The notes: generated by a model not told the origin, from the sequence alone. A stretch of DNA of 64,000 nt from JAOARY01 sp045345765 (GCA_045345765.1 CP148265.1:3224001-3288000), one strand, 5' to 3'; positions 8,406-18,283 are shown, counted from the stretch's first letter. Translations and numbers: made by a program.

Positions 8406-10400
8406 CTATGAAGCTTTCTTTTGTTTTTCTGGTAATTTTTTAATTACTACTTGATGATATAGATATACTCCCATTAACATGAACATTACAACAGGTAATA
8501 AATCTCCACCAGCTTTTGCAATACCAGTACCAAATGATTGTAATTTTCCAGCTAATTTGATAGGAGTTCCGTCAGCAGTTAATCCAGCAGGAATTACAGC
8601 AAGTACTGCTATAAATACTCCCATTAGGGCATCTCCAGCAACCATACCTGAAGATAATAATACTCCAGCTTCTCTTCTTTTTTCTCCTTCTTCGCCGTTA
8701 AATTTCTTATCAGCAATACCTCTTATAAGTCCTCCAACTATAGCCGGAGTTGAAAGATGTACTGGTAAGTAAAGTCCAACTGCAAAAGGAAGTACTGGAA
8801 TTCCTAACATTTCAGCAGTAGCTCCAATACCAACACCTATAAATATTAGATTCCAAGGTAATGTACCAGTCATAACACCTTTAACAACCATAGACATTAG
8901 ATTAGCCTGTGGTGCTGGTAAATCTTTAGAACCTATTTCATAAGCAGAAGTAAGTAAGAATATAACTCCACCAATAGCAGCAGCTGCTACAACAGTACCT
9001 ATAATCTCACCAATTTGTTGCTTTCTTGGAGTTGCACCAAGTAAATGACCAGTCTTTAAATCTTGCGCCATATCCCCAGTAACTCCAACAGCTATACAAA
9101 CAATAACTCCAACACTTAAAGCTGCAACCATTCCAGTTTCTCCTGAATATCCAACTTGTTTTAATAGTAAACAAGTAACTAAAAGTGTAGCTATTGTCAT
9201 ACCTGAAATCGGGTTATTCGATGTCATCCCAACTAATCTTGCTGCAACTGGTACAAAGAAGAATGAGAATAGCACAACTAAACTAGCTCTTAATATACCA
9301 AATCTAAGTGGTGGTAAGAATGCTATAAATATAAATACAGCAACAAGCATCCCAAATACAACACCCATATTCATATCTTCATCAGTTCTCTTAGTAGTAC
9401 CTTTGCTACCAGAAGTTAAACTAGCAAATCCAATAGAGAATGACTTAACCATAACAGGAAGTATTTTTATAAAGCCCCATATACCTCCAAAAACAACTGA
9501 ACCTGCACCAATATATCTAATATAACTATTCCAAATATCCCAAGCACCCATTTCATTTAGTGGTATTGTAGATGGATATAAAGGAGTAGTTGAAAGTGAA
9601 CCAATTAATTTAATAAGTGGAATAATACCAATCCAACCTAAAACCCCACCAGCAAGCATTATTGCTGATATTCTTGGTCCCATGATAAATCCTAAACCAA
9701 GTAAAGATGGATATGCATCCAAACCTATAACTGCACCATCAAATCCTGGTATAGCCATCTCAGGTTCTTCTTTCCACATTCCAAGACCTTTCATACAAAA
9801 TGCGTATACAGCAGATAATCCACCACCGATGAATAGAAGTTTTGCGTTCTCTCCTCCTTCTTCACCAGCAACTATAACTTCTGCACAAGCAGTACCATCA
9901 GGGAATGGTAAATTACCATGTTCCTCAACTGTTAAGTATCTTCTAAGTGGTAATAAGAAACATATACCAAGTAAACCTCCAGCTAGAGCCATTGCACTAA
10001 CTTCTAATAAACTAACATCCATACCCCATACAATAAGAGCTGGAACTGTAAATATAACCCCTGCTGCTAATGACTCCCCTGCCGAACCAATAGTCTGACA
10101 CATATTGTTTTCTAAAACATTTCCTCTTTTTAAAACCCCTCTTAAGATTGCCATTGAAGCAACTGCAGCTGGAACAGATGCACCAACTGTTTGACCTAGT
10201 CTAAGACCTAGATAAGCGTTTGCCGCTCCAAAAACTAATGAAAGTATAATACCAATAATAATAGATGTCCATGTAAGCTCAGGAATAACCTGTGAAGCTT
10301 TTATATAAGGTTTGTAATTATCTCCATGTGTTATCTCATAAGCACTTGGATCTAAACCTTTTCTGGATCCTTCTTTAATAGAACTTTTTTCTAAAGCCAT
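8406..10400 (-). CDS. OPT-family oligopeptide transporter
   Basis: About 664 residues with some 15 hydrophobic segments. The ATG at 10400 (MALEKSS) is preceded by AGAGGGG; an upstream in-frame ATG adds 15 poorly conserved residues and has no ribosome site. OPT hallmarks include NAYLGLRLGQTVGASVPAA near the N-terminus, GSAGESLAAG, and LPFPDGTACAEV. Bacterial members import short peptides or metal chelates using the proton gradient. Peptide import fits a proteolytic, amino-acid-fermenting lifestyle (inference). The 5' leader contains a hairpin that may act as an attenuator. Confidence 0.92.
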   Translation of the reverse strand: MALEKSSIKEGSRKGLDPSAYEITHGDNYKPYIKASQVIPELTWTSIIIGIILSLVFGAANAYLGLRLGQTVGASVPAAVASMAILRGVLKRGNVLENNMCQTIGSAGESLAAGVIFTVPALIVWGMDVSLLEVSAMALAGGLLGICFLLPLRRYLTVEEHGNLPFPDGTACAEVIVAGEEGGENAKLLFIGGGLSAVYAFCMKGLGMWKEEPEMAIPGFDGAVIGLDAYPSLLGLGFIMGPRISAIMLAGGVLGWIGIIPLIKLIGSLSTTPLYPSTIPLNEMGAWDIWNSYIRYIGAGSVVFGGIWGFIKILPVMVKSFSIGFASLTSGSKGTTKRTDEDMNMGVVFGMLVAVFIFIAFLPPLRFGILRASLVVLFSFFFVPVAARLVGMTSNNPISGMTIATLLVTCLLLKQVGYSGETGMVAALSVGVIVCIAVGVTGDMAQDLKTGHLLGATPRKQQIGEIIGTVVAAAAIGGVIFLLTSAYEIGSKDLPAPQANLMSMVVKGVMTGTLPWNLIFIGVGIGATAEMLGIPVLPFAVGLYLPVHLSTPAIVGGLIRGIADKKFNGEEGEKRREAGVLLSSGMVAGDALMGVFIAVLAVIPAGLTADGTPIKLAGKLQSFGTGIAKAGGDLLPVVMFMLMGVYLYHQVVIKKLPEKQKKAS

Positions 10401-10815
10401 ATTAAACCCCTCTTTCAATATTATTTGAATTGTTATGTAATTCATTTTTATTATATATAAAATTATTTTTAATATCTACACAATAAAAAAAGTTCTCTAT
10501 ATTCAAAAAAATAAGAACTTTCTTTATTTTTTGAATTTTAATTTTTTTAATTTTTTAATTTCTTATTTATACGATTTTTTATAATCAAAACCTATGTTTT
10601 TATTACTTTAATTTTTTATTATTGAATAATAATATTTTTTATCCATCATTGTTACAATTTATTATTATTTCTATTAAATATTTTTAATATAAAATATAAT
10701 ACTTTAAAGAAAAATTTTGTCATATTTTTTTTATATAAGTATTTCTAATTGAATAAAACTTGAAATTTTTCCGATATAATTAATAGTTATTAAAAAAATA
10801 AAGGGAGGATTTATT
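10401..10815. other. Divergent intergenic region, very AT-rich
   Basis: About 415 bases between the OPT gene (minus) and a small Lys-rich ORF (plus). Apart from the hairpin at 10489-10521 I see long A/T tracts and no ORF. The plus-strand gene is preceded by a TATAAT-like box near 10777 and AAGGGAGG before its ATG. Confidence 0.5.
10489..10521 (-). promoter_or_regulatory. Hairpin with T-run in the OPT leader, possible attenuator
   Basis: Arms AAAGTTCT and AGAACTTT with a 17-base loop. On the minus strand the hairpin is followed by seven T residues and lies about 90 bases upstream of the OPT start, with no gene upstream that it could terminate. It could act in either direction because T-rich sequence also follows on the plus strand. 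Confidence 0.45.
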
Positions 10816-11022
10816 ATGAATTTTTTTCGTAAAAAAAATAAGAAAAAAAACGATGATAATATAAAAAATAAAAAAAATGATAATAATGAAGATAACATAG
10901 ATATAAAAGTAAAACAAAATAAATTTCAAAAACAATTCAAAAAAATGGATGAAAGCCAAAAAGAAAAAATGATGGAAGCACTAGCAAATGCAATCAAAAC
11001 ATCAATGAAAAAAGATGACTAA
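10816..11022 (+). CDS. Small highly charged Lys/Asn-rich protein of unknown function
   Basis: 68 residues starting MNFFRKKNKKK. Nearly all residues are Lys, Asn, Asp, Glu or Gln, apart from a C-terminal helix (EKMMEALANAIKTSMKKDD). The Lys/Asn bias largely reflects AT-rich codons. The strong AAGGGAGG ribosome site at correct spacing supports real expression. No domain is recognised. It lies 73 bases upstream of murI on the same strand and may be co-transcribed. Confidence 0.55.
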   Translation: MNFFRKKNKKKNDDNIKNKKNDNNEDNIDIKVKQNKFQKQFKKMDESQKEKMMEALANAIKTSMKKDD

Positions 11023-11095
11023 CTTCGTTGAAAATTAGCTTTTGAAATGATAAAATATTTGTATGTATTAAAAAGCTAATAAAGAAGGTGTTATC

Positions 11096-11863
11096 TTGAA
11101 TAAAGATGATTTTATAGGAGTTTTTGATTCTGGTGCTGGTGGAATTAGTTTATTAAGAGAAGCTTTAAAAATCTTACCTAATGAAAACTATATTTATTAT
11201 GGTGATTCTAAAAATGCACCATATGGAATAAAAACAAAAGATGAGGTTGAAAATTTGACCATAAGTATTTGTGAAAAATTAATTAAAAAAAACTGCAAAG
11301 CTATAGTTATTGCATGTAATACAGCCACAAGTGCTGGTGCTAAAAAAGCCAGAAAAGTATTTGATATTCCAATACTAGGTGTTGAACCAGCTTTAAAACC
11401 AGCTGTAGAAAGCACTGATGATGGAAAAATTATTGTTTTAGCAACTGATATGACTTTAAAAGAAAAGAAGTTTGAAAATTTATATAATATCTATAGGGAA
11501 AAAAGAGAAATTATAAAAATTCCCGCACCAAAATTCGTATCTATGGTTGAACAAAAACATTTGGATGATGATTATGCAAAAGATATTATTGATTTTTATT
11601 TAAAAAAATATAAAAATGACAATATATCAGCTGTAGTTCTAGGTTGTACTCATTTTATATTTTTAAAAGATATTCTTTTTGATTATTTTAAGTCAAAACC
11701 ACTTATTGTAGATGGTAATTTAGGTACTGTAAATAATTTAAAAAGAGTTTTGAAAAATAAAAATCTATTAAACAACAGTCTAGAAAAACCAAAATTAGAG
11801 ATTATAAATTCTTCTAATAATTCTTATTTCGATGATTTATACAGATATCTTTTATATATTTAA
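11096..11863 (+). CDS. murI: Glutamate racemase
   Basis: 255 residues, normal length. It interconverts L- and D-glutamate to supply D-Glu for peptidoglycan. Signatures: FDSGAGG near residues 10-16, YYGDSKNAPYG, the first catalytic cysteine C74 in IACNTATSAG, and the second, C184, in VLGCTHF. The start is TTG at 11096, eight bases after AGAAGGTG. A ~97-bp palindromic repeat follows about 110 bases downstream and may serve as its terminator. Confidence 0.95.
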   Translation: MNKDDFIGVFDSGAGGISLLREALKILPNENYIYYGDSKNAPYGIKTKDEVENLTISICEKLIKKNCKAIVIACNTATSAGAKKARKVFDIPILGVEPALKPAVESTDDGKIIVLATDMTLKEKKFENLYNIYREKREIIKIPAPKFVSMVEQKHLDDDYAKDIIDFYLKKYKNDNISAVVLGCTHFIFLKDILFDYFKSKPLIVDGNLGTVNNLKRVLKNKNLLNNSLEKPKLEIINSSNNSYFDDLYRYLLYI

Positions 11864-11971
11864 ATTGTAGCATTTCAAAAGTTAAAAAATTAAAATTTAT
11901 ATCTACAAGATTTAAACAAAAAAATATAAATAAAAATATAAAATAATTTTTTTATATTTTTATTTAAAGTT

Positions 11972-12068
11972 AAAGAGGCTATCAAATAAGGGAAAATACA
12001 AATATATTGTGTTTTAAATTTACAACACAGTATATAATAAATGTATCTCTTAATTTGATAGCCTCTTT
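11972..12068. repeat. Dispersed palindromic repeat, copy A (97 bp)
   Basis: Terminal arms AAAGAGGCTATCAAAT and ATTTGATAGCCTCTTT bound an AT-rich core containing ATATATTGTGTTTT. It resembles copies at 34276-34367 (reverse orientation), 45893-45991 and 47901-47991 in terminal sequence, core and length. It lies downstream of murI and could fold as a long hairpin terminator. Confidence 0.65.
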
Positions 12069-12170
12069 TATAAAATTATATTATCATTTGATTTAAATGT
12101 ATTTATTAATTTTTATCTGATTAAAATATCCTTCAATTTAGACAATTTTGAATTTTCTTTCCAGAAAAAA

Positions 12171-12188
12171 AGGTTGGTAACCCAACCT
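12171..12188 (-). terminator. Terminator at the end of the grd-BCCT-trxB gene run
   Basis: Arms AGGTTGG and CCAACCT with a short loop; on the minus strand seven T residues follow. It lies about 55 bases beyond the trxB stop. Confidence 0.9.
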
Positions 12189-12241
12189 AAAAAATCAAAA
12201 TAAATAATATAATTAAAATCCAACTTGCTCTAAATTACATA

Positions 12242-13183
12242 TTAAAAGTTTGCTTCGATGTACTTTTCAGCACTAACTGAAGCTATAGCACCATCAGCAC
12301 TAGCAGTTATAACTTGTCTTAATAACTTTTCAGTACAGTCTCCTGCTGCAAAGATACCTTCAACATTAGTTTTCATATTGCTATCAGATATTATATAACC
12401 TGAATCATTCATATCTATTAGACCTTTAAATACGTCTGTATTCGGAAGGTATCCTATAAAACAGAATAATCCCATAGTTCCATCTTCTTCTGGAGCTTTG
12501 ATTTCAAAAACTTCTTCAGTTTTTCTATTTTTGAATACTATTGATTCTAATATTCCATCACCTTTTATTTCTTCAACAACTGTATCATACATGATTTCAA
12601 GCTTTTCATTTTTGAATGCTTTTTCTTGTATAGATTTAGCTGCTCTTAATTCATCTCTTCTGTGAACTAAAGTAACTTTTCTTGCAAATTTAGTTAAATA
12701 CATAGCTTCTTCAACAGCTGTATCTCCTCCACCTACTGCAAATACTTCGAAATCTTCAAAGAAATCAGCATCACAAGTAGCACAATAAGATACACCTTTA
12801 CCTGTTAATTCTTTTTCTCCTGGAGCTCCTAATTTTCTTGGAACTGCACCAGTAGCAATTATAACTGTTTTAGTCTTGTAAGTTTCTTTTTCACATTTAA
12901 CAATTTTGTATTGTCCTTCAACTTCAATTTTTTCTACACTATCTTTTATTCTTGTAGTTCCAAATTCTTCACATTGTTCTACCATTCTAGCTATAAGACT
13001 TGGTCCGGTAGCATTTGGTATAGATCCTGGATAGTTTGCAACTTCATCAGTTGTAACTATTTGTCCACCAGTTTTATCTCTTTCTATTATTAATGTCTCT
13101 AATTTTGCTCTTGATCCATAAAGTCCAGCTGCTAAACCAGCAGGTCCTCCACCTATAATTATAATGTCATATATCTTTTCCAT
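12242..13183 (-). CDS. trxB: Thioredoxin reductase (NADPH)
   Basis: About 313 residues from the ATG at 13183 (MEKIYDIIII), six bases after GAGGTG; a GTG three codons upstream overlaps that ribosome site. FAD-binding GGGPAGLAAG lies near residues 11-20. The redox-active CATC pair (C134, C137) sits in SYCATCDADFF, the NADPH-binding VGGGDTAVEEA follows, and the C-terminal FAD motif GIFAAGDC is present. It reduces thioredoxin with NAD(P)H. It lies downstream of the grd genes and BCCT carrier, and a thioredoxin gene sits inside the grd cluster, so it very likely feeds electrons to the selenoprotein reductase. Confidence 0.95.
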   Translation of the reverse strand: MEKIYDIIIIGGGPAGLAAGLYGSRAKLETLIIERDKTGGQIVTTDEVANYPGSIPNATGPSLIARMVEQCEEFGTTRIKDSVEKIEVEGQYKIVKCEKETYKTKTVIIATGAVPRKLGAPGEKELTGKGVSYCATCDADFFEDFEVFAVGGGDTAVEEAMYLTKFARKVTLVHRRDELRAAKSIQEKAFKNEKLEIMYDTVVEEIKGDGILESIVFKNRKTEEVFEIKAPEEDGTMGLFCFIGYLPNTDVFKGLIDMNDSGYIISDSNMKTNVEGIFAAGDCTEKLLRQVITASADGAIASVSAEKYIEANF

Positions 13184-13216
13184 GTTATTCACCTCTATTA
13201 CTTTTATATTAATTTT

Positions 13217-14713
13217 TTAAACTTCTTCTGTTGATAATACTTTATATAAGGATACACAAGCTGCAAGCATTATTATAATAAATGGGAATGCTGCTGCAAC
13301 TGAAATCGTTTGCAGTGCACCAAGTCCACCTGATAATAATAAACCTGTTGCTAATGCTGATTGAACTAATCCCCAAAGGATTTTCTTTGGATTAGATGGG
13401 TTTAAGTCCCCTTCTGATGTGAACATTCCAAGTACAAAAGTTGCTGAATTTGCCGAAGTTATAAAGAATGTACATAATAATACTATAGCTACAAATGATA
13501 ATATATTTCCTATAGGATAGTTTTGGAATGTTGCAAATAAACCTACTTCTGGTGCTGCCTTTATGCCTTCTAATACACTTACATCAACTATTTCTGCAAG
13601 ATTTAAACTTAGTGATCCAAATACAGCAAACCACACGAAAGAAGCCATTGCAGGAGCTACTATAACACCTAATGTAAATTCTCTTATAGTTCTACCTTTT
13701 GAAATTCTAGCGATGAAAGATCCAACAAATGGAGCCCATGCAATCCACCAAGCCCAGTAGAATACAGTCCATCCATTAACCCATGAATTATCTCCAAAAG
13801 CTTCAAGATGTAAACTATCAAATACAAATGTATTTAAATAATCTCCCATACCACTTGTAAATGCTTGTACAGATTTTAAAGTTGGTCCTACTATAAATGT
13901 TAAAGCTAATAAAGAACCTGCTAATACAAGATTTATATCTCCAAGTGCCTTTATTCCTTTATCTATACCACTTACTGCAGTCCATATAAATATTACTGTA
14001 ACAACTGCAATTATGATTATATTTGTAAATTGATTATTTGGTATACCAAATAAATAATTTAGTCCACTATTAATCTGAATAGTTCCCATACCTAAAGATG
14101 TAGCAACACCTGCAACAGTTGCAAATACTGCAAACACATCAATCATCTTACCTATAGGTCCTTTTACACCCTTTTCACCTAAAATTGGTGTAAATATACT
14201 ACTCATCATAGCAGGCATGTCTTTTCTAAATTGGAAATATGCTAATGCCATACCGATGATTGCATAATTAGCCCAAGGATGGAATCCCCAATGCTTAAAT
14301 GATGCTCTCATAGCAAAATTAGCAGCTTGTGGAGTTTGTCCTACAATTCCTAAACTTGCATCTGGTGATAAATAATGAGAAATTGGCTCTGCAACTCCCC
14401 AGAAAACTAAACCAATACCCATACCAGCTCCAAATAACATTCCAAACCATGAAGTATTACTAAACTCTGGTACTGAATCGTCTTTACCTAATTTAATATT
14501 TCCATATTTACTAAACGCTAAATATAAAGCGAAACAAACAAATATAAACATTGAAAGTAAATAAGCCCAACTGAAATTAGTTGATATAAATGCCATAAGT
14601 GCATCTGCAAAATTTGCAAAGTTTTGTTTAAACATTATTGCCCAAGCAACTATCACTAGAGTTAATACTAGTGAAACCACCATAACCGTATTATTCTTCT
14701 TCCCTTCAACCAA
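13217..14713 (-). CDS. BCCT-family betaine/carnitine/choline-type transporter
   Basis: About 498 residues with twelve hydrophobic segments. The TTG at 14713 (MVEGKKNN) lies eight bases after GAGGAG; a GTG three codons upstream overlaps that site. BCCT hallmarks: MGIGLVFWGVAEP near residue 100, the GFHPWANYA segment, and the aromatic box WTVFYWAWWIAWAPFVG, where trimethylammonium substrates bind. The carrier is Na+- or H+-coupled. It sits between grdD and trxB, which suggests that the operon reduces an imported betaine- or sarcosine-type compound (inference). Two hairpins separate it from grdD. Confidence 0.9.
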   Translation of the reverse strand: MVEGKKNNTVMVVSLVLTLVIVAWAIMFKQNFANFADALMAFISTNFSWAYLLSMFIFVCFALYLAFSKYGNIKLGKDDSVPEFSNTSWFGMLFGAGMGIGLVFWGVAEPISHYLSPDASLGIVGQTPQAANFAMRASFKHWGFHPWANYAIIGMALAYFQFRKDMPAMMSSIFTPILGEKGVKGPIGKMIDVFAVFATVAGVATSLGMGTIQINSGLNYLFGIPNNQFTNIIIIAVVTVIFIWTAVSGIDKGIKALGDINLVLAGSLLALTFIVGPTLKSVQAFTSGMGDYLNTFVFDSLHLEAFGDNSWVNGWTVFYWAWWIAWAPFVGSFIARISKGRTIREFTLGVIVAPAMASFVWFAVFGSLSLNLAEIVDVSVLEGIKAAPEVGLFATFQNYPIGNILSFVAIVLLCTFFITSANSATFVLGMFTSEGDLNPSNPKKILWGLVQSALATGLLLSGGLGALQTISVAAAFPFIIIMLAACVSLYKVLSTEEV

Positions 14714-14794
14714 AAGCTTCACTCCTCTTCTTTTTACATTTAATCTTCACCGTTCCTTAAAATAAAAATTAAATTTTTTATTTTTGAAAAATTC

Positions 14795-14883
14795 TTTAAA
14801 TATTAAACCCAAAAATCCTATAATATTTAAAGAGATATAATAATCCAAAAGAAATATATTTACATATAAATCTTTCGGATTAT
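14795..14883 (-). promoter_or_regulatory. Two hairpins between grdD and the BCCT gene
   Basis: Reading along the minus strand, the first hairpin pairs ATAATCC with GGATTAT (14840-14883) and the second pairs TTTAAATATTA with TAATATTTAAA (14795-14831), which then runs into T-rich sequence. They could slow or partly end transcription after grdD or protect the 3' end of the upstream mRNA. Confidence 0.5.
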
Positions 14884-14889
14884 AATTTA

Positions 14890-16047
14890 TTAACTTACAT
14901 AATTTTTAGATTTTAAAATTTCTATGGATTTTTCTACATTAGCTTCACTTATCATGACCATAGGTCCTGTACAACCCATTCCACTTTCTGCATATATATT
15001 TTCTTTCCATAGTTCTTTTACTGCATCTTCTAAATCCATTATGTCTATACCTGCTATTGATCCTGTTACTACTTCTTTAGGAGGCATTTTTACTTCTTTT
15101 GTATCTTCTTTTTTCTCTTTTGTTAATTTTCCTATTACTTCTTCGTATTTTGCTTTTTTTACTTTCGCAAATTCTTCTTTTGCTATTTTCGTTATTTTTC
15201 CTTGCGATACTTCTTTTGCATATTTTATTGCATTTTTGATTACTGGACTTCCTGATGCTCTTGAGATTATTAGTATCTTTCTATCATAATCTTCTGCTAC
15301 TCCTGGTCCATATCCATATCCTAATGATTCAAAACTTCCGCCTGTTGTAAATGACGAGAATATTTTCATTAGTAAGTTTCCTGTTAGTGTATCTGTTATC
15401 ATTACATCTGGTGTTCCTGTTAATAAGTCATTTCCTCTCATTACTACTCCACCATCTGCTCTTTTTGATTCACTAAATTCTATTTCATATCCATTTTCTT
15501 TTAATTCTTTTAATGCTGTTTCTACTTGTCTTGCTCCATCTACATTTAAGATTCCTACTTTTGGACTTTTATTTCCTAATGCTTTTGCTGTTATTACTCC
15601 ATATAGTCCATTTTTGATCATCGCTTCTACTCTTTTTGTAGATGATGTTCCTGTTGTTGTTGCTATTATCATTTCTTTTCCTAATCCTGGAGTTACTACT
15701 CTTCCTACTGTTGATACTCCTATTGGGAAATTATAATGCATTGTTACACATGCATCTATTTCTTTTGAGTCTAATAATTCTTCCATTTTCTTATGTTGTT
15801 CGTCTTCTGTATTTACTTCATAGATTTTTAAGTTTGTTTCAACTTTTGGTCCTATTAAAACTACTTCTAAATCTGTGTTTTCTACTTGAGCATCCTCTGC
15901 CCCTTTTAATACATTTTCTACTCCATGTTCGCTTCCTAAAAGTGTTATTGCAACTCTTGTTTTGTCACCAAATTCTCCACTTTCTATCGCATCTGCTATA
16001 TTATATAGAGTTTTTCCAATCATATTCTTGATATTTTGATCGCTCAT
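14890..16047 (-). CDS. grdD: Glycine/sarcosine/betaine reductase component C, alpha subunit
   Basis: 385 residues, normal for GrdD. With GrdC it converts the carboxymethyl-selenoether on GrdA to acetyl phosphate plus ADP-ready energy. The C-terminal GMGCTGPMVMISEANVE contains C359, the cysteine expected to carry the acetyl thioester. The middle part shows the phosphotransacetylase-like fold typical of the family (GYGYGPGVAEDYDRKILIIS region). It follows grdC by 21 bases with its own AGAGGTG site and is clearly co-transcribed. Codon use is unusually rich in runs such as ACTTCT. Confidence 0.93.
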   Translation of the reverse strand: MSDQNIKNMIGKTLYNIADAIESGEFGDKTRVAITLLGSEHGVENVLKGAEDAQVENTDLEVVLIGPKVETNLKIYEVNTEDEQHKKMEELLDSKEIDACVTMHYNFPIGVSTVGRVVTPGLGKEMIIATTTGTSSTKRVEAMIKNGLYGVITAKALGNKSPKVGILNVDGARQVETALKELKENGYEIEFSESKRADGGVVMRGNDLLTGTPDVMITDTLTGNLLMKIFSSFTTGGSFESLGYGYGPGVAEDYDRKILIISRASGSPVIKNAIKYAKEVSQGKITKIAKEEFAKVKKAKYEEVIGKLTKEKKEDTKEVKMPPKEVVTGSIAGIDIMDLEDAVKELWKENIYAESGMGCTGPMVMISEANVEKSIEILKSKNYVS

Positions 16048-16068
16048 TTTATCACCTCTTTTTAGCTT

Positions 16069-17604
16069 TTACGCTTCTAGATTTTTAGCCATTTCTCTTA
16101 TAGCTTCTGCTATTAAAGATTTTATCTTTTCTTCTGATACACCTTCGTTTGATTCTACTTTTCCGCTATTTCTTTCTAGAATTACAGATACTCCATCAAA
16201 AAGATTTGTCATTCTTCCTAAGAATAGACTTCCTTTTCCTACTATCATTGCTCTATTAAATTCACCTGTTGTTAAATCATCTTTAGCAAATCCTAAATAT
16301 GGTACTCCTGATGGTATATGTCCTTGTGTTGGAGCCCATCCTGGCATTCCATGTTTTTCAACAAATGCAGCCATTTCTTTTCTTTCTAAGTCTCCTCTTT
16401 TTACTCCAAGTGCACCTATCATTTTGTAGTTTGATGTTGGTACATCTCCAGCTCCTGCTGGTTTTGTTACATCTGGATTTTGCATTTCTACTGAGTATTT
16501 ATCTATATCAGTTATTTTAAGTCCTGCTTTATCTAATGGTGCAGTTATTAATGATGTTATTACAGCTTGAGGTGATGATCCTGTTCCTACTGTATGCTTT
16601 CCTATCATATCAGTTCTTACTATTGGGCTTACTCCATCATTTTCACTTACTAATATTGCAAATCCACCTAGTACGTCTTCTAATATTGGTAAACCTTTTT
16701 TAACATGGTCTTTACCATTCATACCAAGTTTCGCTGTTGCTCCACCTGCTACTATTACTACATTTTTATGTGTTCCTGCTTTAACAAAACTTGCTGCTTC
16801 TATTAATGCATGTGTTGGTGCAGCACAGAATCCTCTTGTATCTGAACCTGTTGCATTTTGGCATCCACAAACTTCTCCTATAGCTTTTGCGAAGTTTCCT
16901 CCACCCCTTTGGTTCATATCTCCACAAGCTTCTTCTGAACACTCTATTATATAATCTATATCATTTGGATTTATGTCATTTTTAGCAAGTAAGTTAAGCA
17001 TTGCTATTACTCCTGATGCTTTAACTACTAAGTTTTCATATATTATATGCGATGTTAAGTTAGCATCTACATCATGTGCTCTTTTTACACAACCAATAAG
17101 TACATCATTGTGATATATTGGCTCTGCATGTTCTTTTTCTACTGCATGTTTTATTTCATCTATATTAACGCCTTCTTTTAATTTGGCGATCATTTCGTCT
17201 GTTATAAGTTTGTGATTTGCTAATGTTTCTTTACATTTAGCTGTAAATTCTGTTTCTAATAATACTAAATCAAATACATCTACTATTTTTAGTAATGCTA
17301 TAAATTCATCTTGAGGCATTATCTCACCAAACTTACCATCACGAGTTGAGTTTGGCATTTTTTTGTCATGCCAAGGCATATCTATTTCCTTTAACTCTGC
17401 TGGTGTAACATTTCCTATATATGCTTGATTTGGATAATAACTAACTACATCCTCAAATGGTCTTATGTGCTTATGTAATTCCTTTAAATACTCTGATTCT
17501 GGATTTACTATTTTTTCAGTTGTTTGTGTTGTACCATTATGCATAATCATGTCTGGTGTATGAATTAAAACATAACCAGCTCCTTTAATTACTCCGTAAG
17601 ACAT
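16069..17604 (-). CDS. grdC: Glycine/sarcosine/betaine reductase component C, beta subunit
   Basis: 511 residues, normal for GrdC. It is related to FabH/thiolase-type enzymes, seen in the segment GSDTRGFCAAPTHALIEAAS with a conserved Cys. It starts MSYGVIKGAGYVLIHTPDM, characteristic of the family, and has the GGGNFAKAIGEVCGCQNATG motif. With GrdD it releases the two-carbon unit from GrdA as acetyl phosphate. AAGAGGAGG precedes the ATG. A hairpin lies between it and grdA, so the C subunits may be expressed below GrdA. Confidence 0.94.
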   Translation of the reverse strand: MSYGVIKGAGYVLIHTPDMIMHNGTTQTTEKIVNPESEYLKELHKHIRPFEDVVSYYPNQAYIGNVTPAELKEIDMPWHDKKMPNSTRDGKFGEIMPQDEFIALLKIVDVFDLVLLETEFTAKCKETLANHKLITDEMIAKLKEGVNIDEIKHAVEKEHAEPIYHNDVLIGCVKRAHDVDANLTSHIIYENLVVKASGVIAMLNLLAKNDINPNDIDYIIECSEEACGDMNQRGGGNFAKAIGEVCGCQNATGSDTRGFCAAPTHALIEAASFVKAGTHKNVVIVAGGATAKLGMNGKDHVKKGLPILEDVLGGFAILVSENDGVSPIVRTDMIGKHTVGTGSSPQAVITSLITAPLDKAGLKITDIDKYSVEMQNPDVTKPAGAGDVPTSNYKMIGALGVKRGDLERKEMAAFVEKHGMPGWAPTQGHIPSGVPYLGFAKDDLTTGEFNRAMIVGKGSLFLGRMTNLFDGVSVILERNSGKVESNEGVSEEKIKSLIAEAIREMAKNLEA

Positions 17605-17674
17605 AAAAAAACCTCCTCTTAATTTAAGCTATCTATATTAATATCTGAATTATTTTAATTTTTTTAATTTTAAA

Positions 17675-17705
17675 TTTAAAGGAGTGAAAAATTCACTCCT
17701 TTAAA
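17675..17705 (-). terminator. Hairpin between grdA and grdC, probable partial terminator
   Basis: Perfect 14-bp arms TTTAAAGGAGTGAA / TTCACTCCTTTAAA with a 3-base loop. On the minus strand a T-rich but not clean T-run follows. Position just after grdA suggests partial termination or 3' end stabilisation of the grdA message. Confidence 0.65.
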
Positions 17706-17728
17706 TAATTTTATTGTTCTATTTGAAA

Positions 17729-18205
17729 TTAAAGTTTATATTTACAGAATTCATCACGAATTTCTGTCATTTCACTTATAATATCATCAACATCAAGAAC
17801 CATTTCCATCATACCAACTTGTTCTTCATAAACGTCAGCATCTAATTCATCTTTGATTTCTGGCTCTACTACATGATATACTCCAAGTCCTAACTGGACT
17901 CCTGCTAATGGACCAGCAAAAGTAGGATCTCCCGCAGTTACAGTTTCAGCTGCAAGTCCAGCAGCTTCACCTTCAGCAGCTCCAACGATAACAAGAACGT
18001 TTTCAGCTCCATATTGGTCTGCAAAATCCTTTACTCTCTTTTGATTCTCTAAATCCATAGCACCAGCAGCCGTTCAGACAAAACATTCAGTTGATGAAAA
18101 AACAACTTCTGCGCCAGTAGATTTTACACATTCTTCGATAGCAGGACCTGGAACACCGTCTCTGTCACCGATGATAACTAGTTTTTTACCATTTAATCTA
18201 CTCAT
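17729..18205 (-). CDS. grdA: Glycine/sarcosine/betaine reductase selenoprotein A (UGA = selenocysteine)
   Basis: Reads as 158 residues, the usual GrdA length, if the in-frame TGA at 18074-18076 is selenocysteine. The N-terminus MSRLNGKKLVIIGDRDGVPG is family-typical, and the redox motif is CFVU (C41, U44) before TAAGAMDLENQKRV. GrdA accepts the carboxymethyl group from component B as a selenoether and passes it to component C, becoming oxidised and then reduced by thioredoxin. AGGAAG precedes two adjacent ATGs; the second (18205) gives the conserved MSR start. Conventional gene calling would truncate it at the UGA, leaving only the part after MDLENQ. It lies between trxA and grdC. Confidence 0.96.
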
Positions 18206-18283
18206 CATAGCACTTCCTTTCAATTTTTTAATTTATATAAATACATAAAGTATTTTTAGCTTTTTATTATTTTACTTTTAATA

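Noticed and set aside
15642..16031. Long Leu-rich ORF on the plus strand opposite grdD
   Set aside because: Composition is an artefact of the complementary strand of a well-supported gene; no ribosome site.
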